From Neurospora tetrasperma FGSC 2508 (taxonomy: Eukaryota > Ascomycota > Sordariomycetes > Sordariales > Sordariaceae), in contig NW_009799100.1 of NCBI RefSeq assembly GCF_000213175.1, positions 2,101,734-2,165,733 of the forward strand: 64,000 nt of DNA, given 5' to 3'. The position numbers and the translations under genes are program-made. The notes under the pieces are model-generated. The model was not told the origin of the DNA and ran no database searches. It was given only the letters and a program-made list of their open reading frames with translations. Of the stretch, positions 22,461-33,006 are shown piece after piece. The number at the start of each line of letters is the position of its first letter. Position 1 is the first letter of the stretch.

Positions 22461-23145
22461 CAACTTTTGAGTTTCTTTTTAGTTTTTTTTTGGAGGGACT
22501 CCTGTCATAGTTGTAACCGCTCCGTACCACCTGTTTCCTTGCCATGGGCAATTATTTCGTTGCCTCAAAAACTGCAACAAGTCGCCCGCGGAGTGCATCA
22601 TTTTTGTGTGACATGGAGGTCTCAGGATGCCGCCAGTTTTGTAATCCTTTCAATGCTTGTTGGTAACGGAAAAGAATCTCTCAAAGGACGATGATGCGAT
22701 ACAATGTGCCTTTTGTGTCAGGCCCAAGAGAAAATCAACCAGGAACTTCAAGCTTGGGTATCTTTTGCTTTGAAATAGTCATATCCTTCTTGCCGTAATT
22801 TCCATGCTGATGAATCAAACACCTAGTCCGGTCTATGTGTCCGAGCCAGGCCTTCTTCCAAGAAGCCCACACGACGACTGCCCATGAGCCATCATGCATG
22901 TCTGTCGCTGGAGATGGCCTTCGTGCCCCATTCAACCCCGCCTGGGTTTCGTGTGAAAGCCCATTCGGACCGTGCAAAATGCAGCCCATGTTTCTTTCTT
23001 GGCTGATGCTCTCCACCCCTACGCGCAATGGCGGCGGCCCCTCGCGCCTCTCGTTCATCGATCATGTCATTATCAAAAGCCGTACTTCCCTGCGTTGGGT
23101 GGTCGTTAAGCCTCGCTCGCTGTCCCAAGAACATGGAATTCCACC
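22461..23145. other. Intergenic region
   Basis: This stretch lies between tRNA-Gln and the stop of LSm4 and includes the LSm4 3' UTR. Only short ORFs; nothing recognised. Confidence 0.5.
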
Positions 23146-23888
23146 TCATGCGCCCCTGCCACGGCCGCGGCCTCCCCTGTGACCACCTCTGTCGCCTCCT
23201 CCTCGTCCGCCACGGCCGCCACGGCCGCCATAATCGCCTCTGTTCTGTCCGCCGCCGCGGCCGCCTCTGTGTCCACCGTGTTGGCTGTGTTGCTGCTCCC
23301 TTGCAATGTCGATCACGTCGTCCGGTACTCGAAGATATTTGATCTGTTTGTCCCCATAACCATTAGAAACCGCTGGTCGATTGATCGTTGACTCCTTTCC
23401 TGGCAAGAGGCAAGAGAGAGAAGAGGGGGGCAGGATAATGTCGAGACTTACGTTGTTTCCCTTGACGTAAACCTCTCGTAACCTCACAAACTTATCGCCT
23501 TCCTATTACGTCATGTAAAGTTTGTTGGTAAGCTGCCTTGTCCCCGACATTCTCTTCGACTTGTTGGATTGCTTGTTTCATCCACTCGCTCATCATCATC
23601 ACTGTGTATCATCGCTCGAACGAAGGAACGGAGGGACGGAGGTAGGAAGTAGCACTAACCGGGCTGGTCTGAACAACCTCCCTTAGCGTCAGATTCATCC
23701 ATGTATCGCATTGGATCAAGTGGCCGTTGAGGGTTTCGCCGTTCTTGAGCTCAACGAGCATGGGGTGGCCTTGCGCCGCGGTGAGGATGCCTAACGGTAG
23801 CTGTTTGTTGCGAGGGAGCAAAAGATTAGTACATTTTCAAGAGGGATACCGAAGTGACGCTATGTGCAATGGGAATTCGACGTACCAT
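23146..23888 (-). CDS. LSM4: U6 snRNA-associated Sm-like protein LSm4
   Basis: LSm4 is one of seven subunits of the Lsm1-7 ring (mRNA decapping, P bodies) and the Lsm2-8 ring (U6 snRNA). Inferred exons on the minus strand are 23888-23886 (the ATG only), 23800-23660, 23502-23452 and 23343-23146; 130 aa. Splicing gives [20 protein letters not shown], the near-invariant start of LSm4, then the Sm1 motif [17 protein letters not shown] and the Sm2 pattern [11 protein letters not shown]. The tail after about residue 85 is RGG/GGR-rich, as known for LSm4 aggregation in P bodies. A downstream in-intron ATG would give an unconserved MLPRNKQ start, so the ATG at 23888 is preferred; it is directly followed by donor GTACGT. 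Introns are 85, 157 and 108 nt. Confidence 0.92.
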
Positions 23889-24339
23889 GGTAGTGAGTTT
23901 GGAAATCGACAGCCGTTATTTAGGCTGTCTGTTGTTGTTGCGACGGAGACCAAAAGGAGAAGTTGACGTGTTGGATGTAGCGACCAAAGGGAAGTGCGCC
24001 CGCGACGGGAAGCCTGTCCTGGCGCCGTGGCGTAGCTGGAGCTTGCCGGCCGCAACAGCTTATGTAGTACCTAACAAATGTAGCGTGGAGCAATGACATG
24101 GTTTACCAGGATATCTGGGAGCCGAAAATTAAATAGCCAACCGGCAACCCGAGATACACTAGTGTACAGAAAAGTTGGGACAGCCAAAAAGGAATGAATA
24201 TCAAACATATACTTGTTATCTAGAGCTTTAGAGCAGCAATAAGAAAAAAAGGTTCTAACTGCAACTGGAAATACTGTCATCCAGATCCAAGTAATTTCAA
24301 GAAAAGTGCGGGAGCAAAAAGACATCGAGTCAAAAATAG
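23889..24339. other. Intergenic region
   Basis: LSm4 promoter side and 3' flank of the first tRNA-Ala. No ORF with recognisable features. Sequence becomes AT-rich from about 24200. Confidence 0.5.
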
Positions 24340-24424
24340 TGGACGAGCTGGGAATCGAACCCAGGACCTTTCGCATGCGGTGAAACATGCTAAGCGAACG
24401 CTCTACCAACTGAGCCACACGCCC
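24340..24424 (-). tRNA. tRNA-Ala (AGC) with 12-nt intron, copy 1
   Basis: Read on the minus strand: acceptor GGGCGTG against CTCGTCC with the same U-U mismatch seen in yeast tRNA-Ala; D arm GGCTCAGTTGGTAGAGC; anticodon AGC at 24389-24391. About 12 nt of intron split the loop (TTAGCA...T), and the T arm is CTGGG-TTCGATT-CCCAG. A T5 terminator follows (24332-24336). Confidence 0.93.
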
Positions 24425-24653
24425 TGAATGAGTGATACAATATTTACGCTTCCTACCCTATAGCTGGAGCTCGAAGTCAGAACTCCCGTCAGTCTTCTGT
24501 AACTCATAGGCATGTCAAGTGCCTATTGAGTGAATTCGGTTGACATATCCCTTGAGAGGAGTTCCTGTCAAACGACGCTTGAGCTCAGTTGAGGCCCGAG
24601 TTAAATACAAAAGATGATAGCCGGACTACCGCAGCGGGAATATAGGGAGCGTG
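24425..24653. other. Intergenic spacer
   Basis: Spacer between tRNA-Ala copy 1 and the inverted-repeat element; no gene seen. Confidence 0.5.
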
Positions 24654-25176
24654 ACAGGGCTTGTTGAAGTCAACAGGCCTTGTTGTATATTAAGGCCCAA
24701 TTTCTATAACAAGGCCTGTTGATTTCAACAAGCCCTGTTGAGCTGAGGGAGGCTTCTAATTGGTCGGATTTGGGTGTAAAATAGTAAAAGCTAAAGATCC
24801 CTATAATAACCTTCTAGAGGCTAGAATAAGGGTCTTTATCTAGTAGCTGTTATAGTAGTCTTTTAGGGGGGTTGAAGAGGGGGGGGGGGGTTCTGGACTT
24901 TGACTTTAAAGTCTGGATGTCCGCGTGAAACTTTTCGCGCGAAAAAAAGCTGACTCCAATTGGAATCGAACTTACAATCTCAGAAAAGAAAGCAACGATA
25001 AGAACCATTAAGCTACTGGCTCATTGATTAAAAGAGAGGTTCGATTTCCTTGACTATATATGGTGCAAAAATCAAAATTTCCAGCGGCCGTCTTTAGCGC
25101 AAATCTGAACCTCAAACTAATTGACCAATCAGAAGCCTCCCTCAGCTCAACAGGGCTTGTTAAGTCAACAAGGCCT
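24654..25176. mobile_element. Inverted-repeat element (MITE-like or foldback) with tRNA relic
   Basis: The left arm 24711-24765 is the inverted match of the right arm 25123-25175. The inner 26 bp (24740-24765 against 25123-25148, starting GAGCTGAGGGAGGCTTCT) differ at one position. The left side carries a second, outer arm: 24654-24684 pairs with 24708-24738 with one mismatch in 31, around a 23-nt loop. The motif CAGGGCTTGTTGAA therefore occurs three times in alternating orientation. No coding frame is present. Clear target-site duplications are not seen, so the exact ends are uncertain. A tRNA-like sequence lies inside. Confidence 0.7.
24951..25022 (-). pseudogene. tRNA-like relic (A and B boxes)
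   Basis: On the minus strand an A-box-like TAGCTTAATGG (25015-25005) is followed 44 nt later by GTTCGATTCC, a near-consensus B box (24971-24962), which is the spacing of a real tRNA. The predicted acceptor and T stems pair at only about half of their positions, and no clean anticodon stem forms. I read it as a decayed tRNA or the head of a tRNA-derived SINE. Confidence 0.55.
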
Positions 25177-26590
25177 ATTAAAACAACAAGGCCTTAAAGC
25201 CGTAGTAAGCGTAAGAAGGCTTGTCCTCTAATAGAATTTCTCGCTATGGTAATTAACCTCCAATATTTTAAAGTTGAATAAGAAGTCTCGAAGACTAATA
25301 AAACATTAGACTTTACCTCTATATCTAGTATATATCTGTCGTAGGTAGAGTACGTGTTATGGTACTAGCAGACTGTAGTGAATTATTAAAATAAAAGTTC
25401 TCCGTCAGTCCATATTGAAGCTCTTGCTGGAAACAGTGGACTGATTAAGATAGTTTGGAACTTGAGACTATAAAACTATCATATGTATCATTTTAAAGGG
25501 ATTTGTTGAACCTTGTAATATGTGGGATCTAACAACGAAACGCATCCTACTTGTTACGGAACTAAGGCGTGCACTGCCTAGGCTAAACTACCAAAAGATG
25601 GAAGAATGTTCTGTTCGCTGGACAGAACATCTAATGCACGCTTATATAGCGATGTCACGGTTGAGCAAACCCTGTGATACTACTCTTCGCTGATTTTGCC
25701 GCCTATCTCCTGATCTGCTGTGTCCCCCGTCTTCTCTGAGCCCAGTGTCCTGGTGAACTCGCGCCCCTAAGAGTGATAGTAAGTGCCACAGTTTGAGGAG
25801 TTTTCGCATATTGGTCCATTGAGTTAATGAAATGTAGAACGCCCTACACAAACTTTCTACTTCGATGGCTGAGTCGGTTTTGACAATGTGCCCTGGCCGT
25901 GTTCATTATAGTCGAGAATAAGACCTGGTAAGAAACAAGGGGGAAAGAGGACGTCACTGTGATATGTAAATGACATAAAGACAAGATTATCCCTCAATTG
26001 TAACCAAAGTTCATGTTGGCTTCCCGTCCATATAACCTTGATAAAATGCAGGTCAGCTCTGGTTAGAGGATGACTGGAAACAACTTTCTGGATCACTGTC
26101 CCGATTTTGGTAACGGGCGTCAGCACCTGTAAATATGCCAGTCAGAATGGAAACATAGAAAAAAAGGACAGGTTCTACAGAAGTTCGCGAGCGGATACCT
26201 TCTAGGATCTCTTCCGTTCGTCTACCAAGAAGTATGACCTTACAAGTAAGATGATAGTCTCTAGTCCTCTCGTACCCATCTTGGTGCATTGGTGCTCACC
26301 GCTAGTAGCTTTCCTTTATCGAAACACTTCCTACTATGGTGAGATGGGTAAGTTAAACCTGTGGATCAGGTCGTCGAACACACAGGGCCCACGAAGCTTT
26401 GGCTATGGTGGTTCGTGTAGAGTACCTGACAGGGAGGTAAAACTTTTGCTCGCAAACGCAGGAACTTTCGGTCTGAAGCTACGATAGTAGACGGACAGAT
26501 AGCGTGCAAGTCTTAACTATAGCAGCAAAAAGGCAACCAGACCATCAGATACGATAACAAGGTTGGAAGGACGGCAAAAGTATAAAAATT
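25177..26590. other. AT-rich gene-free segment
   Basis: 1.4 kb, rich in TA steps from about 25200 to 25550, with only short ORFs. It contains a perfect 9-bp-arm hairpin at 25606-25630 (ATGTTCTGT...ACAGAACAT). It may be decayed repeat sequence, possibly RIP-mutated. No intact transposon gene is visible. Confidence 0.5.
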
Positions 26591-26675
26591 TGGACGAGCT
26601 GGGAATCGAACCCAGGACCTTTCGCATGCGGTAAAACATGCTAAGCGAACGCTCTACCAACTGAGCCACACGCCC
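26591..26675 (-). tRNA. tRNA-Ala (AGC) with 12-nt intron, copy 2
   Basis: The mature region is identical to the copy at 24340-24424, and the intron differs at a single base. Anticodon AGC is at 26640-26642. A T5 terminator follows (26584-26588). Flanks are not similar to those of copy 1. Confidence 0.93.
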
Positions 26676-27452
26676 GTGATACTACAATTAGCCATTATTG
26701 TCGCAAAATAGTCTTCATAACAGACCGCAAAAGCAGCCGACATTACCTTCGAGGCCTTTGATATGCTTGTTACAATGCACCTCCGATGCAGGTTTAGAAA
26801 CTCGGGTCGATATCTTGCGCAATATCGAATTGATTGCATAGATAATTATATATGATGTATTTAGTATCGAAGATAGGTAGGGGTCTGTCTTCTAGAGAGG
26901 GAGCTAGCTGCACGGGAAGGGACTAGGACTGGGAAAGGTTTGACAGCCGACGTACTGCGAAAGTTCCACCCGATCAGAGATGTCTGTGAAGGTAATGAAA
27001 GGGTTCTAGTTGATTTAGGACATAAAGATCAGAGGTGCTGCCCTCAACGCATTCGACTTGTTCGTTCGCAAAAAGGTAGCAAGCTATAATGATGATTGGA
27101 GTCAAGCAGATAGTTCAGCCAGCATTTGATTTGATAACATGTCTGGCATAGTGTAAGAAACAAATCGACAGGGTCTGGTCCGTCACCAATGGCCAAGTCC
27201 ATGGACATGGTATGATTAGTGTACCAAAGCGCCCAAACATGCCATTATCACCCATGGTGCCTTGTACCTAGGGTATCCGAGTTCATAGCTCTTAGAGAAT
27301 CCCACGGGTCACTTACGTCGACGCGTATACTACCTGATGAACCTCTCTCCTTCTTCCCAAGATCTGAATCGTTTAAGCATTCTCGCGGCTCTTGCGGTAG
27401 CTCGCCTGTGGCGACAACGGCAACAGTTAGCACAACGAAGGCCCAGGGTTTA
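26676..27452. other. Intergenic region
   Basis: Spacer between tRNA-Ala copy 2 and the stop of the BAR-protein gene. Short ORFs only; the part next to 27453 is probably its 3' UTR. Confidence 0.5.
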
Positions 27453-28704
27453 CTACAAAGAGTACGTCGAAGCACGACTTGCCTCCTGTTCGACCTGCAG
27501 TCCGTCAATGACGGGCGCAAGCTCGCTCAGAATCTCGTGAGCCCGCTTGTGAAATTCCATTTGGGCAGCAATGAGCTCGGCAAGATTGCGTAGCGGTTCA
27601 GGGGTATCGAGCACCTAGTACACATCCGTGTGTCAGTTATCAAGCAAGAAATGAACTGAATAATGGGGAGCCACTCACGTTCTTCATAACAGCCACAGCT
27701 TCCTCGGTCTGGGTAACGAACTCGTCCTCCGCCTTCTCAATCTCCTCTTGCGCCTCAGGGCTGAGCTCATGCTCGTCGTGGGCGGAGGCGGCGGTTCCAG
27801 GCAACCTCCAGGTAGTACCCTTGACGCGCGCCTTGACGGCATCAAGGTTAAGACGGGCCTTCTCGACGTTCTGACGGGCGCGTGTAGCAAACTTAAGGTT
27901 GGTGTTAAGCGTGGTGTTCCATCCAGCGAGGAAGCGGCTCTGGATCTGCGCGTCCTGGGCTAGACGAGCCTCGCCAACGCTCTCCATGGCGAGAGCATAC
28001 TTCTCAAGAGCCGTGGCCAAAGGATCCTCTCCAGCACCGGTATGCTGTTGGTGCAAAAGCTGGCTACTCGCCAAACTGGCACGAGCGATAGCATGGTTGA
28101 ATGTCTTGGGCTGCGGCTTGGCGCTGGGAGGAGCAGTGAGGGCAGCCTGCGCCTCAGCGGTCGAGGTCGCCGACGACAAAAGCTGAACCTTTTCGCTGAC
28201 GGTGCGGCCGAGATCCTGGAAGGTCTCCTTGATGTTGGGAGGGTAATCGTAGGGCTCGTGCGAGTATTGGGAGCTGTTGAACGGATAGCCAAATCAGCTT
28301 CACAGCACCCGATAATGACCAGGCGGAATGTAAATAGAAAGCAGCTTACGTCACAGCGAGCATCTTCTGGTGAACAGCCTTGATCGCATCGACACGCTTC
28401 TCGAGCTCGATGTACTCGGCGGGCAATTGAGTCTATCGCGAGAGCTGTCAGCCATCCCAAGCCATAGTGAGTAGCGACTCTCAGTTGCTGCTGACCTTAT
28501 CCTCGGCCTGACCCAGCTGCTCCTTGGTGAATTGAACAGTGCGCGAGGCGATGGGGGCGATTTGCCCACCCCAAGAACTGCAATCGACAAGCAAGTTAGC
28601 ATACCAGATGACCGTGACTGTCTGTACCCAAAGGATGGAAGGAAGAGTATGGCGGGGCAAGTTATTTACCCTAGGTTCTTCTGGAAACCCTTGAACATGT
28701 CCAT
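27453..28704 (-). CDS. BAR-domain protein, Gvp36 type
   Basis: A membrane-curvature protein of the Golgi/endosome and endocytic system, by resemblance to yeast Gvp36. Exons on the minus strand: 28704-28670, 28577-28496, 28432-28350, 28273-27679 and 27614-27453; 318 aa, close to yeast Gvp36 (326). The start MDMFKGFQKNLGSWGGQ is an amphipathic, membrane-inserting-looking segment split by the first intron. The remainder is a long charged helical bundle, with the conserved-looking SQYSHEPYDYPPNIKETFQD region and RARQNVEKARLNLDAVKARV. Introns are 92, 63, 76 and 64 nt; the second uses donor GTCAGC. The internal reading frame at 28179 is not the start. Confidence 0.85.
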
Positions 28705-29267
28705 GATGAGATAGTCTTTAGTGGCGACGAGAACTTCGATGGTCTGTGATCGGTTGCGATAGTGGGTTGAGACGTTCACTTGATCGAGGAGGTGCGCCGA
28801 GTATTTGAATGTTGGCTGCCTCGTGTAATTCAAATGGAGCTCCTCTTCTGGTGAGGTGTGCTAGAGTCCAGGGGAGATGCTGATGGATGGCGCCTGGAAG
28901 GAGTCCCACCAGCAACCCCACTGGTCCTTGTCATCTTGGGAGACTGTCTGACTGTGCACGTGGAGTACGACACCTTGAAGGCTCGAATGACTTGATTGGC
29001 TGTCGACTGTCACATTCATTTCGAATACGTTTTCGCATCATGAAAGCACGTCGCCCACTGTGAAGAAAAGCTGGCGAGTGAGATGGGCGTCCTGAATCAA
29101 GAATCAAGATAAACGGTTTCCATATTGTCCTTCTTCTAGTTCAACATGGCACATAACCTCATAGTTTCCCAAGAAAAGCTCGACTGAAACGCGCCTCTCA
29201 TCGCCAGTCCTATCGTGTGCCCAAACCTACATCCATACACTTATCTCCAATGACTCGAAGCTATTCC
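28705..29267. other. Intergenic region
   Basis: BAR-gene promoter and the 3' UTR side of the acetylglutamate synthase gene. Nothing else recognised. Confidence 0.5.
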
Positions 29268-31481
29268 TCAGTCAGCTGGTTTCGTAGTGTCGGCCCAAGA
29301 AGGTGCAATATTCCTGCACACATCTTCATAATCTCTCATCATCTGGTCGTTTGAAACCGCCTCCGGAGTCGTCCAGAACATGGCCCAGTTGCTCTCCGGC
29401 AGCTTCAGCACGCCCCGAGATCGCTCAAAGTACCACTTATTGACCGGGTTGTCCTTCCTGCTCCTCCAGCAAACGCCGTCTGGGAAAGCGTCACGAACCA
29501 TGGCGTTAAACACAATATCGGCCACGCCACCGGCTCCTTGACTCTTGCGTAGAACCGCAAATTTGTCAAGATACGGCACGAGACGGCCTTCCCGGTAAGC
29601 CGTCTCTTCGTCAAGCCCAAATGGCGTCTCCCACGTAAGAATCGCGCCGCCCTCGTACTCTCCAGCTATGATGATTCCCGCGAGGCTGTCCTTGAGTCTG
29701 TCAAGGTAGTGTTCGACGTTGAGTTTTCTTCCGAAGGAGTCATTGATCAAATGTACCAGCCTCGGTAAATCGATACACGTATCTGTCAACCTGAGTCTTG
29801 GAACGCCAGGTTGCGGTGGCTGCCAGCGCTTCACCCGCGGATCAGGGAAGATGGTTACTGGCAGTCCTCTCTTGGCCAGGGTAGTTGTGGGCATCCGGGA
29901 CAGAGCAATTTCCTCATCTTGGTGCGTGGGCTTGATTCTGCCGATAGGAAGCGATGATGAGTAGATGGGTCGGTCGGTAAGTAGATTGTGTATCAAGGGA
30001 TTGCGCCAGGTTCTCGTCTTTACTTCACCCGCGAACCCATCGGGCTTGGCTTCAAGCTGGCCACGCCTTGATACATTGATATTTGCAGCCTCTGCAGGAC
30101 TGGTCATCACCACGGATGCGTTTGATGGAAGCAAGGCCAATGTGGATTTGGCGAGCCGTAGGTTTTCCAGATGTACCGTAGCCCTGGCACTGACACCAGC
30201 GTCTTTCGTTCCTGCCGAAGTAGGTTGAGTCTTTTCGTAGAGAGCGTCTTGGATATTCTTGAATTCGTCTTCCAGATTGATGAAAACTTGGGTGCCATGG
30301 CCTTGTCTGTGGGATGGGATGCCACCCAAAGGATCGATAACGATAACCCGATCAACCAAAGCCTTTCGGAAAGACTGACCGTCGCTGACCTTCCCCGCCA
30401 ACTCCCGGTAGTCCGAATATTGTCGGCCAAACTGCAATCCCGCGAAAAAGGTCGTTAGGGCAATAACAATGTCATTGGCATCAGCTTTAGAGTATTGGAG
30501 AGATGCGTCGGAGTATGCTCGTGGCGGGACGACCAGTATGTGACCATTAGCAAGTGGCGTAGTAAACGCCTTACCGAACCCCACGTAAAGGGGTTTGGAG
30601 GGGACAGAAGATGGGATCTGGGGGTTTTCAGTTGACTTCCATATGCCCGAGTCAACCACTTCGGCGGCCGGGAACCCATACTGACCAATTGCTCTCAAGA
30701 GTCTATCCGTCTGTTGTGTGACAGTTTCGTGCCAGCTAGAAGCTTGATTGGGCTTAATGTCGTCACAATCAAGGACTATCACACTGAGCAGACCAAGATC
30801 TCTCAGTCTAGTGAGGGTCTTGGCAACACCCTCAAGGAGGACATCATCCCACGCCTGTGGTGCCCTCAACTTCACGACGGCCACATGTGGTGCTTCGTTT
30901 CTCTTGACCGAAATTTCCTTTTCTGTTCCCTGAACAAAAGCAGGCCTACCGGCCACAGAGGCTGGGACACCCAATATACCGATGGTGGACGGTTTCTTCT
31001 GCCCAGCGCTCGTTAGGGCTGCGGAAGAACCGAAAGTTTGAAGATAACCTCGCGCATCGCGCTTTGTGGCCGACGACTCAAGAACGGAAATAAGGAACTC
31101 CTGCACAGAGGGTCAGTCATGAAGAATGAGAACAGGTGAGAGAAGGACCCGATAGCTGACGGGAGGTGATCATACTCTGTCACTGTCTCTCTTTTGTCTC
31201 GCTTCAGCAGACGAGGGGTACGAGCTTCTGGGTGCAGATGGCCCCAATCGGGGGCTCACTTGGCGCTTCTCCTCGGCTTCGGCTTCTTGACGTTTTGACT
31301 GGGATGTCGTTGATGCGAAAGAACGTATCAGCGACTCATGTGTTCTCGCAGAACAAGCCTGGAGTGAGAGTGTGAGAACGACAGAGCGATGAGCATTTGG
31401 GGGCGAAAGAGAGCCTGCCTGCGTTGTAGATGTAGCGTTGGTCCATGCATTGCACGAGCTGCGGCAAGTTCGCACAAACAT
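29268..31481 (-). CDS. arg-14: Mitochondrial N-acetylglutamate synthase (amino-acid acetyltransferase)
   Basis: It makes N-acetylglutamate from acetyl-CoA and glutamate, the first step of ornithine/arginine synthesis, in mitochondria. Two exons: 31481-31176 and 31100-29268 (75-nt intron, GTATGA...CAG); 712 aa. Residues 1-60 are rich in Arg, Ser and Thr and poor in acids, consistent with a mitochondrial presequence. Residues about 102-420 form the degenerate amino-acid-kinase-like region, with REFLISVLESSATKRDARGY and VIDPLGGIPS. The C-terminal GNAT domain carries LVPYLDKFAVLRKSQGAGGV and WRSRKDNPVNKWYFERSRG, the diagnostic acetyl-CoA and glutamate-binding blocks of fungal NAGS. It corresponds to Neurospora arg-14 and yeast ARG2. 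Confidence 0.93.
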
Positions 31482-32026
31482 GGCTCATGAATCTGTTGTT
31501 GGCGTGATGACGGACGGTAAGAGCTGGCTGACTGACGAAATTCCGTCATGAACTTGACAGAGCCCGATGATACTCTTTACAGGCTCGCCCGACCTAAGAT
31601 ACCAGTGCGAGCCTGAGAATCAACGACACAGTCATGCCCAGCTGTGTTCCGCTATACAAGAGAATCAATTGGGATCAGACGGCACTCGATGTTGCAAAGC
31701 AGAAGCCGTCAGTGTCTTGTACTTGATGCGTCAACCACGAGGGACGGCCGGGGCTGGTGCCACTACAACTGGGAGGATACACGCAGTGACCGCAGTTGTT
31801 GCTCCAATTGGTTGGTCCCGAGATGCGCTGTGTGTCAAGCAAAAAAACCCCACAAATTGGAGCTTCCAGATTTCTTCCGTCGCTACTCCACACCGGGGGT
31901 AATCAGATCATCTGATAACAAGTTACCCTTCCAAAATACAAATATCACAGCGGCCACCCCAGTCTCGACAGCTGTACTCTTCAGTGCTTAGACCCCAATA
32001 CTTCTAGAGATAATACAGCTCCACGC
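31482..32026. other. Intergenic region
   Basis: Promoter side of the NAGS gene and 3' side of the dehydrogenase gene. A TGACTGACG stretch near 31530 loosely resembles a Gcn4/CPC1 site, which would suit an arginine gene, but this is weak. Confidence 0.4.
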
Positions 32027-33006
32027 TTACTCGTTTTCATATGGCAAGCCGTTCTCCATCCTGACCGCGCCATAGATACCGGCGATATCACCCTTCTCTC
32101 CAACATGCGCCTTGAGCTCAGCGAGGTGGGCATCGCCCGTTTCCACATTGTGCAACCTCACACCTGCCTCCTTTGCAAGGCTCATCGCATGGCCTGCATC
32201 TTTCCTCGCAAGATCGACGGTGAAGAGAGGGTATTCGCGTTTGTGATAATCCCCCGTGAGCATCCGAGTCGAATAGGCCGCATAGGGACCCGGAAACATG
32301 CCCTCGATCCACTGGTGCAAGTAGTCCGTGCCTAACCCGGACTTCTCAGCTAGGACGTGGCCCTCGGCGAGTTGCTCAACCATGTTGAGAACGAAGGTAT
32401 TTCCGATGAGCTTGAGCGTTAATGCCTTGCGATAAGGCTCGTCGCTCATGTTGATCTCGGCCTTGGCTGTGACCCCCTTGAAGTAAGGCCTAGCTCTGTC
32501 CACCGAGGCCTTGGGTCCTGCCAGGACACCTACGAGCTGACCCGCGTCCGCCATGGCTGGGGCACCAAAGACAGGAGCTGCAACAAATTGAGCTCCCGCA
32601 GCTTCGACTTGCTGAGCAATCTTCTCAGTCGTATCGGGGTGAATAGTCGAGCACTCGATAATAAGCTTGCCCTTGACGTCATTCTTCAGAATCTCAGCGA
32701 TGGATGCTTCCACCACCGCGTCATTGGAGAGGATGTTGAAGATGATGTCCGCCTTGCTCACGCCCTCTGCAATGGAGTCAACGATTTCCGTCTTTCCGGC
32801 GGGCAGCTTCTCGCTGAGATCGATGCACCTTTGCTTGGTGCGGTTATAGATCAGGAGCGGCTGGTCGAGGTTCGCTTTTTCCACGATGTTTGCGGACATT
32901 CCCTATGCAGGTGTCAGATATGCTCCTGCTGCAAAATCGAAGCTGTCAACGTGATGCTCACCCGTCCCATGTTGCCCAATCCGATCCAAAACAATCTCGG
33001 AGCCAT
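32027..33006 (-). CDS. 3-hydroxyisobutyrate dehydrogenase-like (beta-hydroxyacid dehydrogenase) protein
   Basis: Two exons, 33006-32962 and 32902-32027 (59-nt intron); 306 aa. The first exon holds the Rossmann start WIGLGNMGR, and splicing completes GLGNMGRGMSANI, the dinucleotide-binding glycine motif. CSTIHPDTTEKIAQQVEAAG matches the substrate-binding region. KLIGN near residue 179 carries the catalytic lysine, and the all-helical C-terminal domain includes HQWIEGMFPGPYA. The family oxidises beta-hydroxyacids with NAD(P). There is no room for a mitochondrial presequence before the Rossmann fold, so this is probably a cytosolic paralogue rather than the valine-degradation enzyme. Substrate unknown. 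Confidence 0.88.

Noticed and set aside
23609-23821. LSm4 start at an ATG giving [11 protein letters not shown]
   Set aside because: RNKQ is intron sequence; the family starts M-LPLG, obtained by splicing from the ATG at 23888.
25552-25680. Possible solo LTR beginning TGTTACGGAAC with CTACT near both ends
   Set aside because: The putative 3' end is not CA and does not mirror the 5' end; a 5-bp flank match alone is expected by chance.
26255-26285. On the minus strand GTACGAGAGGAC matches the sarcin-ricin loop of large-subunit rRNA, and a GGTAGACGAACGGAAGAGAT stretch nearby vaguely recalls the 23S 3' region
   Set aside because: The match is 12 bases and the flanking sequence does not align convincingly with nuclear, bacterial or mitochondrial rRNA by eye. 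A BLAST against the species' mitochondrial rnl would decide whether it is a numt.
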